Assembly (NCBI RefSeq): GCF_900107045.1
Contig: NZ_FNON01000013.1
Location: 124,001 to 188,000 of the forward strand
Source of the DNA: Amycolatopsis xylanica
Lineage (GTDB): Bacteria; Actinomycetota; Actinomycetes; Mycobacteriales; Pseudonocardiaceae
Reading direction: 5' to 3'
Length of the DNA stretch: 64,000 nt
The notes under the pieces were generated by a model, which saw nothing but the letters and a program-made list of their open reading frames with translations, searched no databases and was not told the DNA's origin. Both the position numbers and the translations under genes were made by a program. This document shows positions 25,991 to 34,678 of this stretch, piece after piece. Numbering within the stretch: the stretch's first letter is position 1; the number at the start of each line of letters is the position of its first letter.

Positions 25991-26809
25991 ATGCTGAGCA
26001 TCGGGGAGTTTTCGCGGCTGACCCACTTGAGCGTGCGGACGCTGCGCCGGTATCACGAGGCGGCCCTGCTGGAGCCCGCCGTGGTGGACGAGACCACCGG
26101 TTACCGCTACTACGGGCTCGACCAGATCCCGGTCGCGCAGGTCATCCACCGGCTCCGTGAACTCGACGTCCCCTTGAGCGATGTGCAGCGCATCCTGCGG
26201 GCCCCCGACCCCGATGTCCGGGCGGCACTGGTCGCGGACCACCTGCAACGCCTCGAGGACGTGCTCGACCGCACTCGCGCGGCGGTCGTGTCGCTGCGGC
26301 GCCTGCTCCGGCCCGATCCCGCGCCGATCGATGTCGAGCTGCGTGCGGAGCCCGCCCGTACGGTCGCGGCGGTGGAGGCCGTGGTCGGGCATGGCGACGT
26401 CGCGGCCTGGTTCGCGGGCGCGATGGCCGAGTTGGAGGCGGCCGTCGGCGCCTCCGTGACCGGACCGCCGGGCGGCTGCTACGACAACGCCCTGTTCGAA
26501 CAGGAACGCGGGCACGCGCTCGTCTACCTGCCGACCGCCGCGCCACCTCGCACCGGACGCGTGCACCCCGTGGTCCTCCCGGCCGCGGAACTGGCCGTCA
26601 CCACCCACGTCGGCGAGCACGACGGCGTCGAGGTCACGTACGGCGAACTCGGCACCTGGGTGGTGGAGAACGCGATGTCGGTGGCCGGGCCGGTGCGGGA
26701 GGTCTACGTTGTCGGCCCTCGTGACGCGAGCGATCCCGCCGCGTGGCGCACCGAGATCGGCTGGCCGGTCTTTCACGTCACGCCGTCAAGAAGCCGGGTA
26801 GGTCCTTGA
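25991..26809 (+). CDS. MerR-family transcriptional regulator with effector-binding domain
   Basis: This 272-residue protein has an N-terminal MerR HTH (MLSIGEFSRLTHLSVRTLRRYHEAALLEP...GYRYYGLDQ) and a coiled-coil dimer helix (about 75-110). A C-terminal GyrI/BmrR-like effector-binding domain follows (DVELRAEPARTVAAVEAVV...HPVVLPAAELAVTTHVG). It would bind the dyad at 25954-25980 and respond to a small, often hydrophobic cationic ligand. GGAGGG abuts the ATG too closely to be a normal ribosome site, which fits leaderless translation. Its 3' end overlaps the convergent LuxR fragment by 32 bases. Confidence 0.92.
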   Translation: MLSIGEFSRLTHLSVRTLRRYHEAALLEPAVVDETTGYRYYGLDQIPVAQVIHRLRELDVPLSDVQRILRAPDPDVRAALVADHLQRLEDVLDRTRAAVVSLRRLLRPDPAPIDVELRAEPARTVAAVEAVVGHGDVAAWFAGAMAELEAAVGASVTGPPGGCYDNALFEQERGHALVYLPTAAPPRTGRVHPVVLPAAELAVTTHVGEHDGVEVTYGELGTWVVENAMSVAGPVREVYVVGPRDASDPAAWRTEIGWPVFHVTPSRSRVGP

Positions 26810-27857
26810 GCTGTTTGCGGGAGGTGATCTCGAGTTTGCGGTACACGTTGCGCAAGTGTGTGTCGACGGTGCGGTGGCTGATGAACAGCCGGGCAGCGAC
26901 CTCGGTGGAGGTCGCGCCCGTGGCGACCAGGCGCGCGATGTGCATTTCCTGCATGGTGAGCTGGTTGTGCGCCTGCGCGGAGCGGGTGCGGGCGTTCTCC
27001 CCGGTGGCCTGGAGTTCGACGGCCGCTCGCTGGGCGAAGGCGTCCATTCCCGCTTGGGACAACAGCTCGTGGGCGAGGCGAAGCTGCTGCCTGCACTCCT
27101 TGCGGCGGTTCTCGCGCCGAAGCCATTCCCCGTAAAGGAGATTCGCCCTGGCCCGGTACGGGAGCATGGGGCTGCCCTGGAGGAGTTCGACGGCCTCCCG
27201 GTAGTCATCCTCGGCGCCGGACACCAATCCTCTCGCGTACGCCGCGACACCCCGAATCGTCTCCGTCCCGCCGGCTTCGGCGCGTTCGGTCAACGACTCC
27301 AGCGCGGTGGCGGCGGTGTCGTGCTCGCCGCTTCGGACGGCCGCCTCCACCAGTTCGGGCAGTGCGAACCCGCCGAGGAAGAGATCGCCGTACTCGACGG
27401 CGTTACTGGCCGCGGCCGCGGCGGCCTGGTATTCCGCGAGTCCGTTGTGCAGCAAGGCGGACGCCCAGTGGACGTTGGCCATCAGCTGCTCGGTGCCGCG
27501 CTCCTGCGCCGCCGCCATGGCCTGGTCGATCAGGTCCGTCGCTTCCTGCCTGCGTCCGCGCAGCGCGGCCAGCCGCAGCTGGTGGTAGTACACCGGCCGC
27601 CCGCCGGTCGCGTCCGCGATCGCGGTCTCCTCGGCGATCGCCGCCATCGCCTTCCCGACATCGCCGGTCATCGCGGCGGCGGACGCCATCTCGGCCAGCG
27701 CCAGGCGCAGCGCGAGCGGTGACCCCGACTCACGGCCCGCCCGCACCAGCGACTCGGCGATCGCCGCGTCGCTGTGCGGGTCCCACAGCGCCGCCGCGAT
27801 CTCCACCGCGAGCGCGGGCCTCCTGGCCCAGAGCGGGTCGCCGTCGCCGTCCAGCAC
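26778..27857 (-). pseudogene. LuxR-family (LAL-type) regulator, C-terminal part only
   Basis: The 359-residue frame holds TPR-like helices and a C-terminal LuxR HTH (LTMQEMHIARLVATGATSTEVAARLFISHRTVDTHLRNVYRKL). Family members are usually about 900 residues with an N-terminal AAA-type ATPase carrying a Walker A motif. That whole half is missing: the sequence stops making family sense at about 27857 and switches to a truncated prolyl oligopeptidase read the other way. GTG 27857 could start a short protein, but no ribosome site is clear. It is either a pseudogene or a shortened regulator. Confidence 0.7.
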
Positions 27858-27887
27858 CTTTCTGGCCTGTGGGCGAGGCCCCGAGCC

Positions 27888-28690
27888 GTGCCGTGGCCAC
27901 CCGCCACGTCACCTACCACTCCCTGGACGGCACGGCCGTGCGGATGCTCCTGATCGGGGCCGAAGACACGTCCGGTCCGCGTCCCACCCTCATCACCGGG
28001 TACGGCGGCTTCGGGATCAGTGTGCGTCCTGCCTACGACCCGTCCGTGGTCGCCTGGGTCGAAGCAGGTGGCCTGATCGCCATCCCCGCGGTCCGGGGCG
28101 GCGGCGAGGAAGGCGCCGGCTGGCACCACGCGGGCAGGGGGCAGGCCAAGCAACGCAGCTTCGACGACTTCACCGCCGCCGCCCACTGGCTGATCGACCG
28201 CGGCTGGACCTCGCCCGACCGGCTCGGCGCCTTCGGGGCGAGCAACGGAGGTCTTCTCGTGGGAGCCGCGGTGACCCAGCATCCCGAGCTGTACAGTGCC
28301 GCGGTCTGCATAGCACCGTTGCTCGACATGGTCCGCTACGAGCATTTCGGCCTCGGCCCGTCCTGGCGGCAGGAGTACGGCAGCGCGGACGATCCCCGGG
28401 AGCTCGACTGGCTGCTGTCCTATTCGCCCTATCACCACGTGCGGCGAGCCGACTATCCCGCGGTGCTGCTTCAGGTGTACGGCAACGACACCCGCGTCGA
28501 TCCCATGCACGCCAGGAAGATGTGCGCCCGCCTGCAGCACGCCAACCCGGACGGCAGGCCCGTGCTGTTCCAGAACCTGCCCGACATGGGCCACGGTCCC
28601 CGAGCCCGCTCACAGGCCCTCGCGGCAGCCGCCGCCACTCTCGCTTTCCTCGCTCACGAGACAGGCCTCGGCCGGGGATCGAGGGACTAG
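27888..28690 (+). pseudogene. Prolyl oligopeptidase (S9A) catalytic domain, N-terminal propeller missing
   Basis: From about 27893 the frame reads ATRHVTYHSLDGTAV and continues as the S9A peptidase domain. The nucleophile motif GASNGGLLV, the Asp in YGNDTRVDP and the His in DMGHGPR are all present, so the triad is intact. The beta-propeller of roughly 400 residues that precedes it in the family is absent. Upstream sequence in this frame belongs to the antisense of the LuxR fragment. No convincing start codon or ribosome site was found. The 3' end overlaps the glycosyltransferase stop by 4 bases, probably the ancestral arrangement. Confidence 0.7.
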
Positions 28691-30153
28691 GCCTGCTCCG
28701 GCCTGTTCCGGTGTGGTGTTTTCTCCCAGCTGAACGGGGAAAACGCCAGCTGGAACACGGCACGCCAGGCCGCGATCCACCACAGCACCGCATAGCACGG
28801 GGTGAACACCGCCTGCCACGGCGCAGCCAGGCCGGACCGTCTGGCGGCCACGAAGGTGATGCCGATCCACGTGGCAGCCGAAACCGCTTGGAGCGTCACC
28901 GCGGGCACAAGCAGACCGGCGCCGGATGACGACCACATCGAGCCGGATACGGCGAGCACGGTGAGAGCGGCCATCAGGGGCTGGGCCAGTGCGGTCACCG
29001 GGGCGCTCGCGACGATCCCCAGGAGCGTAAGGATTCCCCGTGCCCGGAACCGGCGCAGTGCCTGCCACGGAAGACGCGTGTGCACCATCGTCGTCATCAG
29101 GAATCCCTTGAACCACCGGGTTCGCTGCCGCACGAACGGGCCGATCGTATCGACGGCTTCCTCCCAGGTGACCGATCCGATCATCTCGACGCGGTATCCC
29201 AGGCAGGCGCACCGCATGCCGAGGTCGGCGTCTTCGGTGACGTTCCAGGCGTCCCAGCCACCGAGCCGTCGCAAGGCCTCGGTGCGGAAGTGGTTGCTGC
29301 TGCCACCAAGGGGAACCGGCATCCCCAGCCGCGCCAATCCCGGCAGAGCCAGCCCGAACCGCAGTGCGTACTCGAACGCGAACTGCCGGGTCAGCCAGTT
29401 CGCCCCGGCGTTGTGGTAGAGCAGCCGCGCTTGGACGCAGGCCAGCCGCCCGTCGCGCGCGGCGAACCGGGCCGCGGCACGGCGCAACTGATCGGGCTCA
29501 GGACGGTCCTCGGCATCGAAGATCACCAGGAGTTCGCCGCGGGCCAGCAGCAGCCCCAGATTCACCGACCGCGGTTTCGTCTGCGGCGGACCGGGCGGGA
29601 GTTCGACGATCCGGACGAACGCGGGCGGGTCCGCGGACCGCACCGCGCGGGCGGTGTCCGGGTCGTGCCGTTCCACCAGGATCAGCACCTCGAGCCGGTC
29701 GGGCGGGTAGTCGAGCCCGGCCAGCTGCCGGACCAGCCCGCCGATCACCTCGGCTTCCCGGTAAGCGGGCACCAGCACGGTGTAGCGCGGAAGATCCACG
29801 TCCGGCACAGGCGGATCACCCCCGGCCCCCCGGCGCCCGCCAGACAGTGATCCGGCCACCATCACCACCAGGTTCAGCAGGCTGTACACCGTCGCCAGCA
29901 CAGTCAGCACGGCGAGCACGACCAGCGGCGCGAACACCACACCGGCCAGCCCGCCGGCGACGATCATCGCCAGCACGGCGAGCTGCCAGCGGGCGAATCC
30001 CGGCTTCGCCGCCATCTCCGGGTAGCGGCGCGTGAATCCGTTGGCCATCACGTCGGCCACCTCAGCCGAGCGTTCGTCCAGAATCCGGCACTGCGCATCG
30101 GCTCCGCCGCGCGCCAGTGCTTCGACCACGTCGGCGTTGACGAGCCCGGTCAA
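28687..30153 (-). CDS. Membrane glycosyltransferase family 2 (BcsA-like)
   Basis: The 488-residue protein has two N-terminal membrane helices (about 55-100), a GT2 catalytic domain and three to four C-terminal membrane helices. The domain shows YTVLVPAYREAEV, the DxD-like FDAED, the acceptor-site TEDADLGMR and the QRTRWFKG motif typical of processive enzymes such as cellulose or hyaluronan synthases. It starts at TTG 30153 behind AGGGGGA. It probably polymerises or exports a surface glycan, or acts as an unassigned beta-glycosyltransferase. No accessory BcsB-like subunit lies adjacent. Confidence 0.88.
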   Translation of the reverse strand: MTGLVNADVVEALARGGADAQCRILDERSAEVADVMANGFTRRYPEMAAKPGFARWQLAVLAMIVAGGLAGVVFAPLVVLAVLTVLATVYSLLNLVVMVAGSLSGGRRGAGGDPPVPDVDLPRYTVLVPAYREAEVIGGLVRQLAGLDYPPDRLEVLILVERHDPDTARAVRSADPPAFVRIVELPPGPPQTKPRSVNLGLLLARGELLVIFDAEDRPEPDQLRRAAARFAARDGRLACVQARLLYHNAGANWLTRQFAFEYALRFGLALPGLARLGMPVPLGGSSNHFRTEALRRLGGWDAWNVTEDADLGMRCACLGYRVEMIGSVTWEEAVDTIGPFVRQRTRWFKGFLMTTMVHTRLPWQALRRFRARGILTLLGIVASAPVTALAQPLMAALTVLAVSGSMWSSSGAGLLVPAVTLQAVSAATWIGITFVAARRSGLAAPWQAVFTPCYAVLWWIAAWRAVFQLAFSPFSWEKTPHRNRPEQA

Positions 30154-30455
30154 TACGTCCCCCTCTTCCCAGAGCGCTAAGGCTTATCAGGCGCCGCCAT
30201 ACGATCACCACAAGATGCGCGGAACCTCACGCCACCAAAGAAAAGCGCAGGCGATCGTCGAGCGGGAGCCCGATACCCGAGCCCGGTTCGCCGTCCACCC
30301 TAGGAAGCACAGCGAGCACGGCGCCCTGACGGGCGAGCATCCCGGCCGGGCCGCGAACCCGGTGATCAAGGTGCACGACCTGGCCTGGCTGGAGTTCGAA
30401 AGGCCGGACGTTGGCAGCCTGTGCGCTGGACCTGCTGTACTGCCTGGGTGCGACT
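30154..30455. other. Gap holding a degenerate VOC-family fragment
   Basis: About 300 bases lie between two minus-strand genes. The only recognisable content is the short VOC/glyoxalase-like fragment at 30356-30418. No promoter or repeat stood out. Confidence 0.5.
30356..30418 (+). pseudogene. VOC/glyoxalase N-terminal fragment
   Basis: The frame reads NPVIKVHDLAWLEFERPDVG, which matches the start of VOC-family dioxygenase/glyoxalase proteins (xPVIKVHDLAWLEFEKPDL). The similarity stops after about 21 residues and the downstream frame belongs to the antisense of the aminopeptidase gene. There is no start codon in the right place. Confidence 0.45.
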
Positions 30456-31841
30456 TCAGGCGGCGGGCGGGATGGGACTGCCGGGGCAGCTGCCGGTCGA
30501 GGTCGTGCCGGTGTCGAAGAACTCCACTGCCTTGACCGCGCACGGCAAGGCCATCAGCGAGCCGTGCTCGTCGTCTTCGACGGTGAGCAGCGCGCCGCCG
30601 ATGCGGGCGCGCATGTCGCGGGCCCAGGCGATCGGCGTGGTGTGCTCGAAGGCGTGCCCGACCAGTTGCAGGGGGCTGGTGCCCGCGGTGAACGGAGTCG
30701 GGTCGGCGGGGAACGGCCAGCCCGCGCATCGGCCATCGTCGGAGCCGTGGCTTCCTGCGACCGGAAGCGTCGCGATCAACGCCTGCCGGTTGCGCCACAC
30801 CTGCTCGAAGTCCCTGGTGCTGACCGAGTCGTTGCAGAACACCGCGCTCTGCTGGAACGAGCTGAAGCCGTGCCGGTCTTCCCAGCCCATGGTGCTCGCG
30901 GCGCCTTCGCGGGCACCGACCAGGTCGCGGGCCGAGCGCGGCCAGTCCTTGCGCGGGGACGTGAGCCAGCCGTCGAACAGCCCGTCCTTGCCGACGAAGC
31001 GCGACCGCAGCTCCAGCAACGCCTTGACCACCTCGGGCCCGGTCCCGCCGAAATGGTAGACGTCGTCGTTGCGGGCGATCCAGGCGGCGAACTCGTGGAA
31101 CGAGTTCTCCTGCGCGGTCAGGTCGTCACGTTCCAGCCTGGTCAGGTCCAGCACCGGCATCATCACCGAGTCGAGCAGCATCTTGTCGACGTTGCGGTCG
31201 AACATCGTGCGGTACTGCGCACCGAGCATGGTGCCCCAGGAAATGCCGTAGTAGCCGATCTTCGGCTCGCCGAGCGCGAGCCGGATCCGGTCCATGTCAC
31301 GCGCGATGTTCGCCGTGGTCAGGTTCCGGGCGAACTCCGGATCGGCGGCGACGCAGCGCTGCAGCGCTCGACTGTCGCGTTCGGACACGAACCGGGCCTT
31401 TTCCTTGGCGGGCAAGGAAGGATCAGGCTGGGTCCAGTCGTAGGGACACTCCACCGCGGCACTGAAGCCGACCCCGCGCGGATCGAAGCCGATCAGGTCG
31501 TGGTGCACGCCGATCCCGCCCGCCCTCGACTCCGCGATCGACCGCGACAACGAGATGCCAGGTCCCCCTGGCCCACCGGGGTTGATCAGCACGACGCCGT
31601 CACGCCGCCCCGACGCCTTGATCCGGCTGATCGCGACGTCGACAGAGCGCCCGCCCGGCTTGGCGTAGTCGACCGGCACCGTCACCATCGCGCACTCGGT
31701 GCGCGCGTCGTCGGCCGGCCAGTGCAGCGTGACCTCCCGGCACAGCCGCCATTTCACCGGCGACGCGGCCGCGACGGCGGGCACGAGCGGCACCACCAGC
31801 AACGAGGCCAACGCGGCGCCGAGCAACTTCGTGATCTTCAT
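30456..31841 (-). CDS. Secreted tripeptidyl-aminopeptidase-like alpha/beta hydrolase
   Basis: This 461-residue exported hydrolase resembles the Streptomyces Tap/SlpD-E family. It has a signal peptide (MKITKLLGAALASLLVVPLVPAVAAA) and the oxyanion segment LINPGGPGGPGIS. The nucleophile motif GISWGTMLG lies near residue 186, and a C-terminal His region ends DDEHGSLMALPCAV. These enzymes release N-terminal tripeptides outside the cell. ATG 31841 is chosen at the signal peptide with AAGGTG upstream; the frame to 31961 is not supported. It lies 94 bases downstream of a small secreted protein on the same strand. Confidence 0.9.
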   Translation of the reverse strand: MKITKLLGAALASLLVVPLVPAVAAASPVKWRLCREVTLHWPADDARTECAMVTVPVDYAKPGGRSVDVAISRIKASGRRDGVVLINPGGPGGPGISLSRSIAESRAGGIGVHHDLIGFDPRGVGFSAAVECPYDWTQPDPSLPAKEKARFVSERDSRALQRCVAADPEFARNLTTANIARDMDRIRLALGEPKIGYYGISWGTMLGAQYRTMFDRNVDKMLLDSVMMPVLDLTRLERDDLTAQENSFHEFAAWIARNDDVYHFGGTGPEVVKALLELRSRFVGKDGLFDGWLTSPRKDWPRSARDLVGAREGAASTMGWEDRHGFSSFQQSAVFCNDSVSTRDFEQVWRNRQALIATLPVAGSHGSDDGRCAGWPFPADPTPFTAGTSPLQLVGHAFEHTTPIAWARDMRARIGGALLTVEDDEHGSLMALPCAVKAVEFFDTGTTSTGSCPGSPIPPAA

Positions 31842-31935
31842 GCGCACACCTTGGCGTGGAGCGTGCGGCGGTGAGATCGGCCGATCGGCCGACCCAGCCG
31901 CCGAACGGCCAAAGCCGCGCTGCCGCGACGGTGAC

Positions 31936-32331
31936 TCAGCAGTCGGTGATGTTGAATTCAAAGCCGGCGATCGTGGTGCCGTCGAAGCGGAAGCACACCT
32001 TGCTCGCCGAGCCCTGCCCGAACACGAAGTAGCTCCTGCGGCCGAGCATCGCGCTGCCGCGCGCGGTCCAGCCGTTCACGTCGTCGAGGTAGACGCGGAA
32101 ATAGCCATCCTGGCCCGCCGTCACGGAGCGCGCGTTGATCCGGCGATTGTTGTTCTCGCCACCGTTGGGGAACTGGCCTTCGAAAACCGCGACTTCGGCG
32201 GTGTAGGCGCCGGCGTTGTGGAAGTAGACGTCGATCATCCGGGACGCCGCGTGGCCGGTGCCCGCGGTCAGGGTGAGGCCGATGGCGGTCGCGGTCGCGA
32301 GGGCGACGCCCCGCTTGAGAGTAGTGATCAT
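31936..32331 (-). CDS. Small secreted protein of unknown function
   Basis: No family is recognised. The 131-residue product has a signal peptide (about 1-28, ending TGHAA) and a mature beta-rich domain of about 100 residues with two cysteines (VCFRF and the last residue), probably one disulphide. The sequence is Asn- and Gly-rich (NGGENNNRRI). It is divergent from the NHL-repeat gene across 281 bases and may be cotranscribed with the aminopeptidase downstream. Confidence 0.78.
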   Translation of the reverse strand: MITTLKRGVALATATAIGLTLTAGTGHAASRMIDVYFHNAGAYTAEVAVFEGQFPNGGENNNRRINARSVTAGQDGYFRVYLDDVNGWTARGSAMLGRRSYFVFGQGSASKVCFRFDGTTIAGFEFNITDC

Positions 32332-32612
32332 GGCTGGGAACGTAAATCCCCTGTGGACGTCGGACCAGGCACTTCAGCTGGCAGAAATATCGGCAGAAGT
32401 CCACGTGACCAGGGAAGCGGCACCTGCTTCCCCCGGTGAATCACCCGTCCGTGTGAGTGCTCAGTGGAACCGGCGTGTCCCCCGGGCGGGAGCGGATGTC
32501 CTGGAGAACCGGGTGTTTCTCCCGGCTTCTCGGGACGATCACTCATGCGCTCCCGTGCGGTGAAACCTCAGGCTGAGACGGCAACTTTCGCCTATCGAGG
32601 AAGAAGACGCGC

Positions 32613-34667
32613 ATGGACAACCGAATCCGGCGCGCCCGGATCTGGGCGGTGACCACGAGTGCGCTGGTGCTCGGCTGTGCCGCGGTCCCACCCGCACTGG
32701 CCGCACCAGCCGAGGCGCTGGGGCTCATTTCCACTTTCGCGGGCACCGGGGACGACGACTCCGCCGGTGACGGCGGGCTCGCGGGCGCCGCCAAGCTGAA
32801 GGCGCCGTCAGACGTGGCCGTCGACGCCGCGGGCAACACCTACGTTGCCGACCGCTGGGCCTCGAAGGTGCGCAAGATCGACCCGCAGGGCCGGGTCTCC
32901 ACCTTCGCCGGCACCGGCGAGTACGGCGCGGGCGACGTCGACGGCATTCTCGCCAAGGACGCCAAGATGAAGACGCCGGGCAGTGTCGCCGTCGACAAGG
33001 ACGGCAACGTCTACATCGCCGACACCTACGACGCCCGCGTCCGGAAGGTGGGCACCGACGGGCGGATCACCACGGTCGCGGGCACCGGCGAGGACGGCTT
33101 CACCGGGGACGGGAGCACCGCCACCGCACGGCTCAACGGGCCGTCCGGCCTCGCGCTGGACCCCAGCGGCAGGCTGTACATCGCCGACCGGGACAACCAC
33201 CGCGTCCGGCGTGTCGACCTGGCGGGCAAGCAGATCTCCACTGTGGACGGAACGGGCACCAGCGGCTCGGGCGCCAAGGAACTGGCCTACCCCGAGGATG
33301 TCGCGGTCGACGCGTTCGGCGTCGTGCACATCGCGGACACCGACAACAACCGGGTGCAGAAAATCGACGCGGCGGGCGCCGTCAGCACCGAGATCGGCAC
33401 CGGGCTGAACCATCCGGCTGGCGTCACGGCCGACGTCAACGGCACGCTCTACCTTTCCGACACCGGGAACCAGCGGATCAAGCGGCTCAACCGCGACCAG
33501 TCGATCACCGTGCTGGCCGGCACCGGGGCAGGCGGCTACTCCGGTGACGGCGGCCAGGCCACCGCCGCCCAGCTGAACTCGCCGTCGGGGCTGGCCGTCA
33601 CCCGCACCGGGAACCTGCTGGTCGGCGACTACGCCAACCACCGGGTGCGCAGGGTCGTCGTGCCGGTCGTCGACACGACCGTCAGCGCCTACGCGGGCAC
33701 CGGCGAGTGGAAGTTCTCCGGCGATGGCGGGCCGGCGCTCACGGCGACCTTCCAAGGGCCGCGAGCGGTGTCCGCGGACGGCAGGGGCGGCCTGTTCATC
33801 TCGGACGGGGTGAGCATGCGGGTGCGCAAGGTCGGCCAGGACGGGATCATCACCACGGTCGCCGGGACCGGCGAGCGTGCCTTCACCGGCGACGGCGGCC
33901 CCGCCACCCAGGCCGCGCTCGAACCGCAGGCGCTCGTCGCGGGAGGCGGGGGTTTCTACGTCATCGACGCCGCCACGCGGATCCGCAAGGTCGACGCCGC
34001 AGGCGTCATCACCACCATCGCGGGCACCGGCAAGGCGGGCTACACCGGCGACGGCGGCCCGGCGAAGTCGGCGCAGATCGCCGCGAACGGGCTCGCCATC
34101 GACAGGGCGGGCAACCTCTACTTCGCGGACTGGATCACCCACCGCGTGCGCAGGATCGGCACCGACGGGGTGATCACCACGGTCGCGGGCACCGGCACCG
34201 CCGGGTTCACCGGTGACGGCGGGCAGGCCACCGCCGCCCAGCTGAACACGCCGACCGACTTGACGGTCGACGGCGCCGGGAACGTCTACATCATCGACAA
34301 TTTCAACTACCGCATCCGCAAGGTGAATCCCGCCGGTGTCATCACCACTTTCGCGGGCACCGGGCGGCGTGGCTACGGCGGCCCGGGAAAGCAGGCCACG
34401 CAAACCGATCTCTACCCGCAGGTCGGGCTCGCGACCGATCCCGACGGCAACGTCTACATGGCCGATCTCTATTCCTACATCCACAAAATCGGCACCGACG
34501 GCATCGTCAGCGACGTCGCGGGCACCGGAGTGTACGGCGACGGCGGAGACGGCGGGCCTGCCACCGCGGCAACGATCAATCCCTACGCGATCGCGCTGGA
34601 CAACACCGGAACCCTTTATTTCACCAGCACCGAGAAAAACCGCGTACGCAAATTCCGCGTTTACTGA
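32613..34667 (+). CDS. Secreted NHL-repeat beta-propeller protein
   Basis: The 684-residue protein has a signal peptide (about 1-31). Around twelve NHL-type repeats follow, each of the form AGTGxxGFxGDGGxAxxAxLxxPxGxAVDxxGNxYxADxxNHRVRxV. Twelve repeats of this kind would make two propellers. It ends with the last repeat, with no anchor or catalytic domain. GAGGAAG at 32597-32603 supports ATG 32613. Its stop is only 11 bases before the next gene, a 1018-residue secreted protein, so the two are made together and may work as a pair. NHL propellers usually bind proteins, glycans or nucleic acids. Confidence 0.9.
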   Translation: MDNRIRRARIWAVTTSALVLGCAAVPPALAAPAEALGLISTFAGTGDDDSAGDGGLAGAAKLKAPSDVAVDAAGNTYVADRWASKVRKIDPQGRVSTFAGTGEYGAGDVDGILAKDAKMKTPGSVAVDKDGNVYIADTYDARVRKVGTDGRITTVAGTGEDGFTGDGSTATARLNGPSGLALDPSGRLYIADRDNHRVRRVDLAGKQISTVDGTGTSGSGAKELAYPEDVAVDAFGVVHIADTDNNRVQKIDAAGAVSTEIGTGLNHPAGVTADVNGTLYLSDTGNQRIKRLNRDQSITVLAGTGAGGYSGDGGQATAAQLNSPSGLAVTRTGNLLVGDYANHRVRRVVVPVVDTTVSAYAGTGEWKFSGDGGPALTATFQGPRAVSADGRGGLFISDGVSMRVRKVGQDGIITTVAGTGERAFTGDGGPATQAALEPQALVAGGGGFYVIDAATRIRKVDAAGVITTIAGTGKAGYTGDGGPAKSAQIAANGLAIDRAGNLYFADWITHRVRRIGTDGVITTVAGTGTAGFTGDGGQATAAQLNTPTDLTVDGAGNVYIIDNFNYRIRKVNPAGVITTFAGTGRRGYGGPGKQATQTDLYPQVGLATDPDGNVYMADLYSYIHKIGTDGIVSDVAGTGVYGDGGDGGPATAATINPYAIALDNTGTLYFTSTEKNRVRKFRVY

Positions 34668-34678
34668 AAGTGAGTGCA

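Noticed and set aside
26778..27857. Treating the LuxR fragment as a complete small regulator
   Set aside because: It begins in the middle of TPR-like helices with no ribosome site, and the adjoining gene is truncated at the same point, so a deletion scar is the simpler reading.
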